Below, piece after piece: positions 8,160 through 16,793 of a stretch of 64,000 nucleotides of DNA (its first letter is position 1; each line of letters starts with the position of its first letter). The DNA comes from SURF-21 sp964529285 (lineage in GTDB: Bacteria; Actinomycetota; Geothermincolia; Geothermincolales; RBG-13-55-18), in the NCBI GenBank assembly GCA_964529285.1, contig CAZGWK010000011.1, positions 1-64,000 on the forward strand, given 5' to 3'. A program made the position numbers and the translations under genes. Under the pieces are notes generated by a model that saw only the letters and a program-made list of their open reading frames with translations, was not told the DNA's origin and ran no database searches.

Positions 8160-9350
8160 TTGACCAGGACACAGTTAAGCCGGCTCAAGCGCCAGCAGGC
8201 GAGACGCCAGGCCATCTTCCTCTTGGTGGGATGCGCCCTGGTGGTCGGCGTGGTCTTCGCCGTCTTCACGCTTACATTTGAGCGCTACCCGGGTGAGAAC
8301 CGCGGCGATCAGTCCTACGTACAGACGGCGGGCGAGATGGTGGAGAACTCGCAAGGGCAAGTGGAGAACGAGCCGCAGGCATTACGCGACTTCGCCGCCT
8401 CGCCGCTAAGTCTCGGTGTGGGCGGAGACGTGACCTTCGGCCTGGCGGTAAAGGACGTTGTCGAGCGGGAAGGTTCCGGCTATCCCTGGGAAGAGATAGC
8501 GGTTCTCTTGGGCGGTTACGACCTCACGGTGGTCAATCTCGAGGGGCCGCTGTGCCGCGGCAGCGAGCCCAACCCCGAACAGTCATCCGTCCTCCTGCGG
8601 GGGGACTCCTCCTGTGCGGCCCCCATGGCGACTGCCGGCGTCGATGCTGTCTGTCTCGCAAACGATCACATCATGGATTACGGCAGCGCGGGCCTGCAGG
8701 AGACATTGAGCATCCTGCGCGGCAACGATCTCGAAACATTCGGAGCCGGATCGAATGACCGGGCAGCGGAAAAGCCCCTCGTCCTTGAGGCTGGTAACGG
8801 GGCGAGCGTAGCCCTGCTCTCTTTCTGCGACGTGGCTCCGGCGACCTACAGCGCGGGCGAGGACACGCCCGGTATCTCGGCCCCGTCACGGGAACGCCTG
8901 GGGGAGATGGTGAAGGAGGCAGAGGAAGATGCGTCCTACGTCGTGGCATTCCTGCACTGGGGTGAGGTCGGGTCGGCGGAGATAACGCCCCGGCAGAGGG
9001 AGCTCGCCTGGGTATGCGTCGAGGCGGGAGCGGATCTCGTGGTGGGCTGCCACCCCCACGTCGTACAGGGGATCGAGGTACTGCAAGGGGTCCCGGTGAT
9101 CTATTCCCTGGGCAACCTGGTGTTTTCCTCCGAGAGCGAGGAGGGTAAGACCGGCATATTCGCCGCTTGCCGGTTCAGCGGGGGAGTGCTGGAGGACCTG
9201 GAGATATTTCCCCTGCGTGTCGAGGGCGCGAGACCGTTACGACTCGTTGGAGAAGAGGCGGAGAGGGTCCTGTTCGAGCTCGGCGAGGCCTCTCCAGGCA
9301 TCCAACTGGAGATCTCTCCGGTCACCGGCACGGCCGTACTAAGGATGTAG
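8160..9350 (+). CDS. CapA-family (PGA_cap) metallophosphatase-like protein
   Basis: A 396-residue protein with an N-terminal signal-anchor (about residues 18-40, after a basic 'RLKRQQARRQ'). The CapA fold follows from about residue 80, recognised by 'GDVTFG', 'VVNLEGPL', 'LANDHIMDYG', 'HWGEVG', 'GCHPHVVQG' and 'IYSLGN'. CapA proteins take part in poly-gamma-glutamate capsule formation, but many homologues stand alone, as here; no capB, capC or capE is present. The start is TTG 8160, directly after 'gggaggacggaga', which supplies a good ribosome binding site. It probably acts outside the membrane on a cell-envelope polymer. Confidence 0.87.
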   Translation: MTRTQLSRLKRQQARRQAIFLLVGCALVVGVVFAVFTLTFERYPGENRGDQSYVQTAGEMVENSQGQVENEPQALRDFAASPLSLGVGGDVTFGLAVKDVVEREGSGYPWEEIAVLLGGYDLTVVNLEGPLCRGSEPNPEQSSVLLRGDSSCAAPMATAGVDAVCLANDHIMDYGSAGLQETLSILRGNDLETFGAGSNDRAAEKPLVLEAGNGASVALLSFCDVAPATYSAGEDTPGISAPSRERLGEMVKEAEEDASYVVAFLHWGEVGSAEITPRQRELAWVCVEAGADLVVGCHPHVVQGIEVLQGVPVIYSLGNLVFSSESEEGKTGIFAACRFSGGVLEDLEIFPLRVEGARPLRLVGEEAERVLFELGEASPGIQLEISPVTGTAVLRM

Positions 9351-9370
9351 GGAGGGTCAGGTAAACGCCA

Positions 9371-9460
9371 GGGGTCAGCTCTCCACAAGCCATGTAATCA
9401 CCTGCGAATATGAGCAGATGAGACCTCGCCGGACCAAGTTGAACGGGGAGGGCTGATCAC
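9371..9460. repeat. Degenerate palindromic intergenic element (ggggtcag family), copy 1
   Basis: The left arm 'ggggtcagctctccaca' (9371-9387) and right arm 'gggagggctgatcac' (9446-9460) are imperfect inverted copies of the arms found intact at 13755-13844. Arm spacing is about 60 bp, as in copy 2. It lies in the 240-bp region between capA-like and tilS; the rest of that region is unremarkable. Such palindromes in other genomes are often mobilised in trans by REP-associated transposases, none of which is in this window. Confidence 0.5.
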
Positions 9461-9590
9461 TTCGGTCCCACATAGCCGTTATGGCTTCGATCTCATCGAC
9501 TTCGACGCTGGCACTATTTTTCTCTCCTTGTCCCTCCCCGGATGGATGTGTGGATGTCGGGTTAATATCCGGATGCATTATATTAGTGGT

Positions 9591-10982
9591 ATGAGATGGG
9601 AGAGAGAGCGGTTCACCGTTATCGCCAGGGTCAGAGATACCCTGCGCCGCTGGCCCATGTTCGGGCGGGGGGAGGTGGTTCTGGCAGCGGTATCCGGAGG
9701 AGCGGACTCACTTGTACTCCTGGACGTTCTAATGCAGCTGGCTGAGGAAGAAGGCATATCCCTGCGCGTAGTCCACGTCGATCACGGGGTGCGCCGGGAT
9801 GCGGCCGATGATGCGACATACGTACGGCGCGTCGCCGAGCATTACGGTCTGGATTGCAGCGTGCGGCGTGTAGAGGTTCAGCGGGGCGCGGGAACGAGCC
9901 CCGAGGAGGGACTGCGGGAAGCACGTTACGGAGCTTTCCGCGAGGAACTGGAGAGCAGTGGGGCGGAGCGGCTCGCCACCGGCCATACCGCCGACGATCG
10001 CGTAGAGACTTTGCTCTTGCGCGTGATAAGCGGCGCCGGGCCGCGCGGCCTGGGCTCCATACCACCGCTGCGCCCCCCCTTCGTACGGCCCCTCATCCGT
10101 GTGTGGAGAAGCGAGGTGGACGAGTACGCTCGCTTTCTCCCCTTCGCTCCACGCCTCGATCATACCAACCTGGACACATCCATCCCCCGCAACCGCATCC
10201 GCCACCGGCTTCTGCCGCTGCTGGAAGAGGAATACAACCCCTCCGTAAAACGGGTGCTTCTGGGCGAGGCGGAGATGCTGGCATCCCTGGCGGAGGTCAT
10301 AGACGAGCTCACGAGTCAAAGTGAGGAAACGGACGTAACGGCGAAGGCACGGGGAGAAGAGATCGACGTGGAGGGACTGCGGTCCCGGCCGCTGGCGGTG
10401 CGGCGCGAGGTGATCGCGGCATGCTTGCGCCGGCTGGGCCTGGAACCCCGTTTCGGCCTGGTGGAGGATATCCGCTCCAAACTCCTGGACATAGAGGGAT
10501 GCTCCCGTCTCGACCTGGGGCAGGATCACTCCGCGAGGCGCGTATATGACCGCATCGTGCTCGGGCCGAGGCCCCCGCGTGTAGCCGTCCCGGAGATACA
10601 TATCCAGGGCGAGGGCACGTATCCCGTGCCGGGGACCGGCCTGCGGCTGGAGGTAAGCGTGCGTAAGAGCGGCGGTGAGGATCCCCGCAAGGCCGTGGAA
10701 AGTCCCCGCGAGGCGTGGCTGGATGCCGATCGTCTCTCTTTCCCCCTGCTGGCCAGGGGTGTCCGCCCGGGAGACCGTTTTCATCCACTGGGCGCACCCG
10801 GAGGGCGTAAGCTGCAGGATTTCCTGGTGGATGAGAAAGTCCCCCGTGAGGAGAGGCCGGGGATCATGGTCATCGAATGCAAGGGTGAGATCGCATGGGT
10901 AGTGGGTATGCGCATCGACGATAGGTTCAAGTTGCGCGGGGATACCAGGCGCGTAGCGGTACTGAAGGTAACGGGGCATTGA
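9591..10982 (+). CDS. tilS: tRNA(Ile)-lysidine synthetase
   Basis: A 463-residue protein. It ligates lysine to C34 of the CAU-anticodon isoleucine tRNA, changing its codon reading from AUG to AUA. The PP-loop 'SGGADS' lies at residues 35-40, followed by 'VVHVDHGVR' and 'ATGHTADDRVET'. C-terminal TilS domains follow ('GDRFHPLGAPGGRKLQDFLVDEK', quoted in part, is the conserved substrate-binding segment). ATG 9591 gives a normal N-terminus; an in-frame start at 9528 lies in upstream non-coding sequence. A 'tatatt' -10-like box at 9579-9584 ends 6 nt before this ATG, so a leaderless transcript is possible. tilS-hpt-ftsH is a common bacterial gene order. Confidence 0.93.
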   Translation: MRWERERFTVIARVRDTLRRWPMFGRGEVVLAAVSGGADSLVLLDVLMQLAEEEGISLRVVHVDHGVRRDAADDATYVRRVAEHYGLDCSVRRVEVQRGAGTSPEEGLREARYGAFREELESSGAERLATGHTADDRVETLLLRVISGAGPRGLGSIPPLRPPFVRPLIRVWRSEVDEYARFLPFAPRLDHTNLDTSIPRNRIRHRLLPLLEEEYNPSVKRVLLGEAEMLASLAEVIDELTSQSEETDVTAKARGEEIDVEGLRSRPLAVRREVIAACLRRLGLEPRFGLVEDIRSKLLDIEGCSRLDLGQDHSARRVYDRIVLGPRPPRVAVPEIHIQGEGTYPVPGTGLRLEVSVRKSGGEDPRKAVESPREAWLDADRLSFPLLARGVRPGDRFHPLGAPGGRKLQDFLVDEKVPREERPGIMVIECKGEIAWVVGMRIDDRFKLRGDTRRVAVLKVTGH

Positions 10983-11223
10983 GAAGCCGGGAAGGGCCGC
11001 GGGTATGGGGATTCAGACGTGGAGAGAGAAGGACGATAAGTTAATAGCGACCGCACGTTACGGAGCATTCTGGCTCGAGAAGGGGCCGTCATGGCGACGC
11101 ATGGGGCCTTATGGTAAGGTGATGGCCGGAGCTGCGTAGGTAAAGGTAAAAAGGGGTGCAGAATGATCGCCATAATTGAGATCAATCAGGCGACCGCAGC
11201 TCCCGCAGGAGGATAAGGGCGAC

Positions 11224-11772
11224 ATGGATGGAGAGAGGGCGGCACCGCTTATCGGCCGGGAGGAGATAGAGACCCGGATATCTGAGATCGCGCAGGAGAT
11301 ATCCAGGGATTACAGGGATCGGGACCTGGTCATGATCGGTGTGCTCAAGGGCGCGTTCGTGTTCCTGGCCGACCTGGCACGCCAGCTCGAACTGCCGCTG
11401 GAGATAGATTTCGTCGCCGTCTCGAGTTACGGGACGGATACCGAATCATCTGGAGTCGTGAAGATAGTGAAGGACGTAGACCTGGAGATCGCGGGCAAGG
11501 ACGTACTGCTGGTCGAGGACATCGTGGACACGGGCCTGACCCTCAAATACCTCTCTGGAATGCTGCGGGACAAGGGTCCGGCATCGGTGGAGATATGTAC
11601 CTTGCTTAACAAACCTGACGCGCGTAAGGTGGATATATACGTCAAGTACTGCGGTTTTAACGTACCCCCCAGGTTCGTGGTCGGCTATGGGCTGGACTAC
11701 GCGGAGAGGTACCGGCAACTGCCATACGTAGGGGTGCTGGGGGATGAGGAAGGAAGTGACGGGACCGGTTGA
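11224..11772 (+). CDS. hpt: Hypoxanthine-guanine phosphoribosyltransferase
   Basis: A 182-residue purine-salvage enzyme that joins hypoxanthine or guanine to PRPP. The PRPP-binding loop is 'VLLVEDIVDTGLTL', with 'GVLKGAFVFLADL' upstream and 'FVVGYGLDYAERYRQLPYVG' near the C-terminus, all at the expected spacing. ATG 11224 is selected because 'gcaggagg' precedes it; an upstream ATG at 11176 has no ribosome binding site. The 241 bp before it contain nothing I recognise. The stop codon overlaps the TTG start of ftsH (11769), so the two are probably co-translated. Confidence 0.94.
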   Translation: MDGERAAPLIGREEIETRISEIAQEISRDYRDRDLVMIGVLKGAFVFLADLARQLELPLEIDFVAVSSYGTDTESSGVVKIVKDVDLEIAGKDVLLVEDIVDTGLTLKYLSGMLRDKGPASVEICTLLNKPDARKVDIYVKYCGFNVPPRFVVGYGLDYAERYRQLPYVGVLGDEEGSDGTG

Positions 11773-13754
11773 ATATGGGAAATAAGAGGCTGTGGAGAAC
11801 GGCGATCTTCTACCTGATCATAGTGTTCGTGGTTATCCTGGTATGGACCAAATCCCCGAGCCTTTTTGGAGACGATAAGAGTAAGGACCTCAGCTGGTTC
11901 GAGGACAGGCTGGCGACCGGCGAGATAGCAACCGTAACCATCAAGGACAAGGATAACGTCGTCGAGGGTACCCTGGTTTCGGGCGACGAGTACGAGGCGA
12001 GTTACCCGGAGGAATACACGACCGCGCTTACGGAGAAGATACTCGAGTACCGCGAACTGGGGGAATCGGATGACCCGGAGACGGCCCAGAAATACGCCGC
12101 GTACAAAGGGCTGGAATTGAAGGTAGACAACCAGGGGGGGTTCGACTTCCTGGGGATCGTCCTCAATCTCCTGCCGTTCATCCTTATCATCGTGCTCTTT
12201 TTCTTCCTCTTTCAGCAGATGCAGGGTGGAGGAAGCAAGGTGATGTCCTTCGGTAAGAGCAAGGCCAAGGTAATGACCAAGGAGCAGACGCGGGTCACTT
12301 TCAAGGACGTCGCCGGCGTGGAGGAGGCGGTTGAAGAACTTGAGGAGATAAGGGACTTCCTGTCCAGTCCGTCCAAGTTCCAGGCCCTGGGAGCAAAGAT
12401 ACCTAAAGGCGTGCTGCTCTACGGACCGCCCGGTTCCGGCAAGACACTCCTGGCGCGCGCGGTGGCCGGAGAGGCCGGAGTCCCCTTCTTCTCCATATCC
12501 GGGTCCGATTTCGTGGAGATGTTCGTGGGTGTAGGGGCCTCGCGTGTGCGCGACCTCTTCGAGCAGGCGAAATCATCCGCCCCCGCCATCATCTTCATGG
12601 ACGAGATAGACGCAGTAGGCAGGCACCGCGGGGCGGGCCTGGGCGGAGGGCATGACGAGCGCGAACAGACACTCAACCAGCTGTTGGTGGAGATGGACGG
12701 TTTCGACATGAAAACCGGCGTGATCCTCATCGCCGCGACCAACCGCCCGGACATACTGGACCCGGCGTTGCTGAGGCCGGGGCGGTTCGATCGTCAGATC
12801 GTGGTCGACCGCCCCGATCTGAACGGGCGCGCGGAGATCCTCAAGGTACACACGCGGGACAAGCCCCTGTCGGATGATGTCGATCTGGAGGTGCTGGCGC
12901 GGCGTACCCCGGGCTTTACGGGCGCCGACCTGGCCAACCTGGTGAACGAGGCCGCGCTCCTCTCCGCCCGTCACAGCAAGAAGAAGCTGGACATGGAGGA
13001 GATGGAGGAGTCCATCGACCGCGTCATAGCGGGTCCCGAGCGCCGCACCCGCCTCATAAGCCAGAAGGAAAAGGAGATCATAGCCTACCACGAGACCGGC
13101 CATGCCATGGTAGCGCACGAGCTGCCCAACGCCGACCCCGTGCACAAGATATCCATTATCCCCCGCGGCCAGGCCCTCGGATATACGCTCACCCTGCCTA
13201 TGGAGGACAAGTACCTGGTCACCAAGGGCGAGCTGGTGGACGAACTGGCCATGCTGCTCGGAGGAAGGGTGGCGGAGGAAATGATCTTCTCGGAGATCAC
13301 GACGGGCGACCAGAACGACATCGAGAAGGCCACCAAGCTGGCGCGCAAGATGGTCTGCGAATTCGGGATGAGCGAGAAGCTGGGCCCGCTTACCCTGGGG
13401 CAGAAACAGGGAGAGGTGTTCCTGGGCAGGGACTTCACCACCCACCAGGACTACAGCGACCAGATCGCTTACCAGATCGACCAGGAGGTAAGGAGGCTGG
13501 TGGACGAGGCATACGAGCGGGCCGAAACTATCCTGAAGAACCATCGGGAAAGGCTCGATATCATCGCCAGGGCACTCATCGATCACGAGACCCTTGAGAA
13601 AGAAGAGCTTCTTGCCCTCCTCGAGGGAAAGAAGATCGAGGCAGCCGTGGAGCCCCGTAAGGCGGCGAAGCAGGAGGATTCTCCCGACAAAGAGCAGGAG
13701 GAAGTAAGGGCGCCCTCTCCCATCAAAGGAAGGCCCCTCCCCCAACCGGAGTAA
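11769..13754 (+). CDS. ftsH: ATP-dependent zinc metalloprotease FtsH
   Basis: A 661-residue membrane-bound AAA protease for quality control of membrane and regulatory proteins. Two membrane helices (about residues 8-27 and 122-146) flank an extracytoplasmic segment. Walker A 'GPPGSGKT' is near residue 218, Walker B 'IIFMDEIDAVG' near 273, and the zinc site 'HETGH' at about 441-445. The C-terminal tail is Lys/Glu-rich. The start may be TTG 11769, overlapping the hpt stop, or ATG 11775 two codons later. The stop at 13752-13754 is followed immediately by a palindromic repeat that may act as the transcript end. Confidence 0.96.
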   Translation: MNMGNKRLWRTAIFYLIIVFVVILVWTKSPSLFGDDKSKDLSWFEDRLATGEIATVTIKDKDNVVEGTLVSGDEYEASYPEEYTTALTEKILEYRELGESDDPETAQKYAAYKGLELKVDNQGGFDFLGIVLNLLPFILIIVLFFFLFQQMQGGGSKVMSFGKSKAKVMTKEQTRVTFKDVAGVEEAVEELEEIRDFLSSPSKFQALGAKIPKGVLLYGPPGSGKTLLARAVAGEAGVPFFSISGSDFVEMFVGVGASRVRDLFEQAKSSAPAIIFMDEIDAVGRHRGAGLGGGHDEREQTLNQLLVEMDGFDMKTGVILIAATNRPDILDPALLRPGRFDRQIVVDRPDLNGRAEILKVHTRDKPLSDDVDLEVLARRTPGFTGADLANLVNEAALLSARHSKKKLDMEEMEESIDRVIAGPERRTRLISQKEKEIIAYHETGHAMVAHELPNADPVHKISIIPRGQALGYTLTLPMEDKYLVTKGELVDELAMLLGGRVAEEMIFSEITTGDQNDIEKATKLARKMVCEFGMSEKLGPLTLGQKQGEVFLGRDFTTHQDYSDQIAYQIDQEVRRLVDEAYERAETILKNHRERLDIIARALIDHETLEKEELLALLEGKKIEAAVEPRKAAKQEDSPDKEQEEVRAPSPIKGRPLPQPE

Positions 13755-13871
13755 GGGGTCGGCCCTCCACATTCCAATAATCTATTGAAGATCTCCTCTG
13801 ACCACCTACATGGACGATTATGTGAAATGTGGAGGGCTGACCCCGGATGTTGATAATGGAGGGCTGACCCC
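13755..13871. repeat. Palindromic intergenic element (ggggtcag family), copy 2, with an extra tandem arm
   Basis: The left arm (13755-13773) and right arm (13826-13844, 'aatgtggagggctgacccc') match as inverted repeats at 18 of 19 positions. A second right-type arm 'aatggagggctgacccc' follows at 13855-13871. The element starts at the base after the ftsH stop and ends 18 bp before the folE -10 box. Read on the minus strand, 13871 back to 13844 is nearly identical to the start of the element at 33298, in the opposite orientation. A long hairpin would form in RNA. Confidence 0.75.
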
Positions 13872-13888
13872 AGGCTGATTTCTTGCGA

Positions 13889-13894
13889 TATAAT
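13889..13894 (+). promoter_or_regulatory. Probable -10 element of the folate operon
   Basis: 'tataat' at 13889-13894 lies 29 bp before the folE start and is followed by 'aaggagg'. The only -35-like hexamer at roughly suitable distance, 'ctgacc' (13864-13869, 19-bp spacer), lies in the final arm of the palindromic element, so the repeat may supply part of the promoter. The -35 assignment is weak. Confidence 0.45.
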
Positions 13895-13923
13895 ATGCGG
13901 GAAACTCGGGAAGGAGGATTGAA

Positions 13924-14490
13924 GTGGATAAGGAGAAGATAAAACAGGGCGTAAGCCTGATCCTCGAGGCTGTCGGTGAGGACCTGTCGCGGGAGGGTCT
14001 GGTGGATACCCCCGAGCGTGTCGCCAAGATGTACGAGGAGATATTGAGCGGCATGGATATTGATCCCCTGGACGTCATCCAGGCGATGTTCATGGAGGAG
14101 CACGAGGAGATGATCGTGGTCAAGGACATCCCGCTTTATTCCATATGTGAACACCACCTGGTGCCCTTCCTGGGAAAGGCGCACGTGGCCTACATCCCCG
14201 GTCCCGAGGGACAGATCACGGGCATCAGCAAACTGGCACGCGTAGTCGACATTCTCTCCAAACGGCTGCAGGTACAGGAGAGGCTGACCACTGATGTTGC
14301 CGATACGCTGGTAAAAGCATTGCGCCCCCGCGGCGTCCTCGTCGTCGTCGAGGCGGAACACCTGTGCATGTCCATGCGCGGAGTAAAAAAACCCGGCACG
14401 CTGACCATAACCTCCGCGGTACGGGGTACCTTCCATACCAATGCGGCGTCGCGTGCGGAAGCGATGTCCCTGATCCGCCAGAAGAGCTGA
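13924..14490 (+). CDS. folE: GTP cyclohydrolase I
   Basis: A 188-residue enzyme converting GTP to 7,8-dihydroneopterin triphosphate, the first step of folate synthesis. Zinc ligands are visible as Cys75 and His78 in 'ICEHH' and Cys148 in 'EHLCMSMRG'. 'GISKLARVVDILSKRLQVQE' is the conserved core. The length is normal for the family. GTG 13924 follows 'ggaaggaggattgaa', a strong ribosome binding site. It opens the folate cluster; folP begins 8 bp after the stop. Confidence 0.96.
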   Translation: MDKEKIKQGVSLILEAVGEDLSREGLVDTPERVAKMYEEILSGMDIDPLDVIQAMFMEEHEEMIVVKDIPLYSICEHHLVPFLGKAHVAYIPGPEGQITGISKLARVVDILSKRLQVQERLTTDVADTLVKALRPRGVLVVVEAEHLCMSMRGVKKPGTLTITSAVRGTFHTNAASRAEAMSLIRQKS

Positions 14491-14498
14491 GGGGCGGC

Positions 14499-15707
14499 AT
14501 GAGGTTCAACCCTCGTTTCCTGGACGTGGACGATCTGGACGAGGCGTATGCCCGCCTGGATGAGGTGAGGCCCAGCGAGCAGGGAAGGGCGATAATGGCG
14601 CCGAAGATGGTCAGCAGGGTCGTACGCGTGGACAACGTGGACACCAAGGCCGCTAACATCTTGAAGCAGAACATGCTCTCCATCGGGGGAGAGGTTTCGC
14701 TGCCGCGCGAGGTCTTCGACTACGGGGGCGTAAAAGTATCGGCGTTGATATCCGGAAACCTCAAACATTTCAAGCAGTTGATAGCGAAATTGAAGAGGCA
14801 GCCGTTCGGCCTCAAGGCGCTGTCGGCGGAGCTGGAAGTCCTGCTGCGCCCGGAGATGGTCGAGAGCCGGCGCAGGCTCAGCCTGGGAGGCAGGGAATAT
14901 GACCTGGAACGGCGCACGCTGGTGATGGGGGTGGTCAACGTCACGCCCGACTCGTTCTCCGACGGCGGACGTTTTTTCGATGCCGGCACGGCCATAGACC
15001 ACGCCCTGCGGCTGGAGGAGGACGGCGCGGATATCCTGGATATCGGAGGCGAATCGACCCGCCCCGGATCGGATTTCATAACCCTGGACGAGGAATTGCG
15101 CCGAGTGATGCCGGTCATCGAAGGTATCGCGGGCAAGGCCGGAGTGCCGGTTTCCATAGATACAACCAAGTCGGAGGTGGCGCGCCGCGCCCTGCAGGCC
15201 GGATGCGCCATGGTTAACGAGATCAGCGCCATGCGGCTGGACGCGGAGATGCTTCCCCTGTTGGTGGACAAGGGAGTGCCCTTCTGTCTCATGCACATGC
15301 AGGGCATGCCCAAGGACATGCAGGTGGAGCCCCGCTACGACGACGTCATCGGAGAGATAGCGGCATTTCTGCGGGAGCGGGCGCAGGAAGCGATCGATGC
15401 GGGAGCCGATCCGTCCAACATAATGGTGGACCCCGGCATAGGTTTCGGTAAGACGCTGGAACATAACCTGGAGATCGTCCGCCGCCTCAATGAGTTCAAA
15501 TCACTGGGGTACGTGCTGGTGCTCGGGACCTCGCGCAAGAGCTTCATCGGCAGGATACTTGACCTGCCGGAGGACGAGAGGGTGGAGGGGACGGCGGCCA
15601 GCGTGTCCGCGGGCATAGCCAACGGTGCGGACATCGTGCGCGTGCACGACGTTAAGGAGATGGTACGAGTAGCCCGGTTGGCGGATGCCATCGTGGGCAA
15701 AGGGTAA
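14499..15707 (+). CDS. folP: Dihydropteroate synthase with an N-terminal extension
   Basis: A 402-residue protein. It condenses p-aminobenzoate with hydroxymethyl-dihydropterin pyrophosphate. The catalytic TIM barrel begins near residue 139 with 'MGVVNVTPDSFSDGG' and continues with 'DIGGESTRPG' and the C-terminal 'VLGTSRKSFIG' and 'RVHDV'. The first ~135 residues ('FLDVDDLDEAYARLDEV...') form an extra domain beyond the usual ~270-280-residue enzyme; long DHPS forms are known in other anaerobes but the domain's role is unclear to me. ATG 14499 lies 8 bp after folE; the frame is open further upstream inside folE. Confidence 0.93.
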   Translation: MRFNPRFLDVDDLDEAYARLDEVRPSEQGRAIMAPKMVSRVVRVDNVDTKAANILKQNMLSIGGEVSLPREVFDYGGVKVSALISGNLKHFKQLIAKLKRQPFGLKALSAELEVLLRPEMVESRRRLSLGGREYDLERRTLVMGVVNVTPDSFSDGGRFFDAGTAIDHALRLEEDGADILDIGGESTRPGSDFITLDEELRRVMPVIEGIAGKAGVPVSIDTTKSEVARRALQAGCAMVNEISAMRLDAEMLPLLVDKGVPFCLMHMQGMPKDMQVEPRYDDVIGEIAAFLRERAQEAIDAGADPSNIMVDPGIGFGKTLEHNLEIVRRLNEFKSLGYVLVLGTSRKSFIGRILDLPEDERVEGTAASVSAGIANGADIVRVHDVKEMVRVARLADAIVGKG

Positions 15708-15718
15708 GGAGCAATGCA

Positions 15719-16417
15719 TTGGGTAAGGCCCAGAAACTGAAGCAGCAGCGCAAGGTGGAGCAGGAGAAGCGACAGCAGGAGGAGAGAAAAAAGGTCCGCC
15801 GCCGCGCGTTCATAATAACCGTCTCCCTCCTGACCGTTGCCGTCACCGTTGGCCTCATATTCCTGGTCAACTACATGAAGAAGGAGGAGGAGAAGAAAGA
15901 GTCGGAACCGCAGGTAACCGCGGAAATGGTTATGGAGACCACCGAGGGAGAGATCGTGGTCGGCCTTTACGGCGATGACACCCCCCAGACCGTTCAGCAT
16001 ATAACCAACCTGGTGAACGAGGGCTTCTACGACGGCCTCCTCTGGTACCGGGTGGAGGATTTCGTGGTACAGACCGGGAGTCATTACCAGTCGTTGCTCG
16101 CGGAGTCCGGCGGATCGGAACCGGACGAGGTGAAGATGCAGGAAGCCCTCGCGCAAGACCAGGGGGTCGGCGTGGTCATCGATGAGACGGGCGGGTCCAA
16201 CCTCAGGGGTGCGATAGGAATGGCCAAGCCCTCAGATCCGGAGACGCAGCTTCCCATGGCAAACTCCGCCACCACCGATTTCTATATTCTTAAGCAGGAT
16301 ACTACGCAGCTCGACCAGTATTTCACTATCTTCGGGAAAGTGATATCCGGCATGGACGTAGTAGACGCACTCGAATCTACCGACGTTCTGATCAAGGCCA
16401 CCATAAGAGAGAAATAG
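15719..16417 (+). CDS. Membrane-anchored cyclophilin-type peptidyl-prolyl isomerase
   Basis: A 232-residue protein with a highly charged Lys/Gln/Glu N-terminus, one membrane helix (about residues 31-50) and a cyclophilin-like domain outside the membrane. Recognisable segments are 'TTEGEIVVGLYGDDTPQTVQHI', quoted in part, 'FYDGLLWYRVEDFVVQTGS', 'GAIGMAK' and 'FTIFGKVISGMDVVD'. The catalytic Arg position of cyclophilins appears as 'YRVEDF'. The start is TTG 15719 after 'aaggagcaatgca'. It is inserted between folP and folB although it has no role in folate synthesis; a general extracytoplasmic folding role is likely. Confidence 0.85.
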   Translation: MGKAQKLKQQRKVEQEKRQQEERKKVRRRAFIITVSLLTVAVTVGLIFLVNYMKKEEEKKESEPQVTAEMVMETTEGEIVVGLYGDDTPQTVQHITNLVNEGFYDGLLWYRVEDFVVQTGSHYQSLLAESGGSEPDEVKMQEALAQDQGVGVVIDETGGSNLRGAIGMAKPSDPETQLPMANSATTDFYILKQDTTQLDQYFTIFGKVISGMDVVDALESTDVLIKATIREK

Positions 16418-16418
16418 C

Positions 16419-16793
16419 ATGGCCGCCGTCGCGAAGATCGTCATCTCCGGCATCGAGGCCTTCGCCTATCATGGCTGCACGGCGCGGGAGAAGGAGGAGG
16501 GACAGGTTTTCTCCGTAGATATAGAACTGCAATACGACGCAACGCAGGCGGTAGCCGGCGACGACCTGGCGGCGGCCGTCGACTACGACCTCCTGGCGTC
16601 GCACGTGTACGAGCTGGCGACGCGGGAGAGGTACGAACTTATCGAAACCCTGGCATCGCGCATAGGCGAACATATCATGCGGACTACCCCCGCCTCTTCG
16701 CTGGTGGTGAGGGTGCACAAACCGGAAGCTCCCATGCAGCGGGAGGTAGAGGAAGTCATGGTGGAGGTGGCCTTCGATCGAGATGGCCGGTAA
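16419..16793 (+). CDS. folB: Dihydroneopterin aldolase
   Basis: A 124-residue protein of typical length. It cleaves dihydroneopterin to 6-hydroxymethyl-dihydropterin and glycolaldehyde. Conserved features are 'FAYHGCTAREKEEGQVFSVD', the 'DDLAAAVDYDLLA' segment, 'YELIETLASRIGEHI' and the C-terminal 'VRVHKPEAPM'. The ATG follows the PPIase stop by one base. The 3' end overlaps folK by 11 bp. Confidence 0.94.
   Translation: MAAVAKIVISGIEAFAYHGCTAREKEEGQVFSVDIELQYDATQAVAGDDLAAAVDYDLLASHVYELATRERYELIETLASRIGEHIMRTTPASSLVVRVHKPEAPMQREVEEVMVEVAFDRDGR

Noticed and set aside
10983..11223. Small coding region between tilS and hpt
   Set aside because: Short frames have no ribosome binding site or recognisable sequence; left as non-coding.
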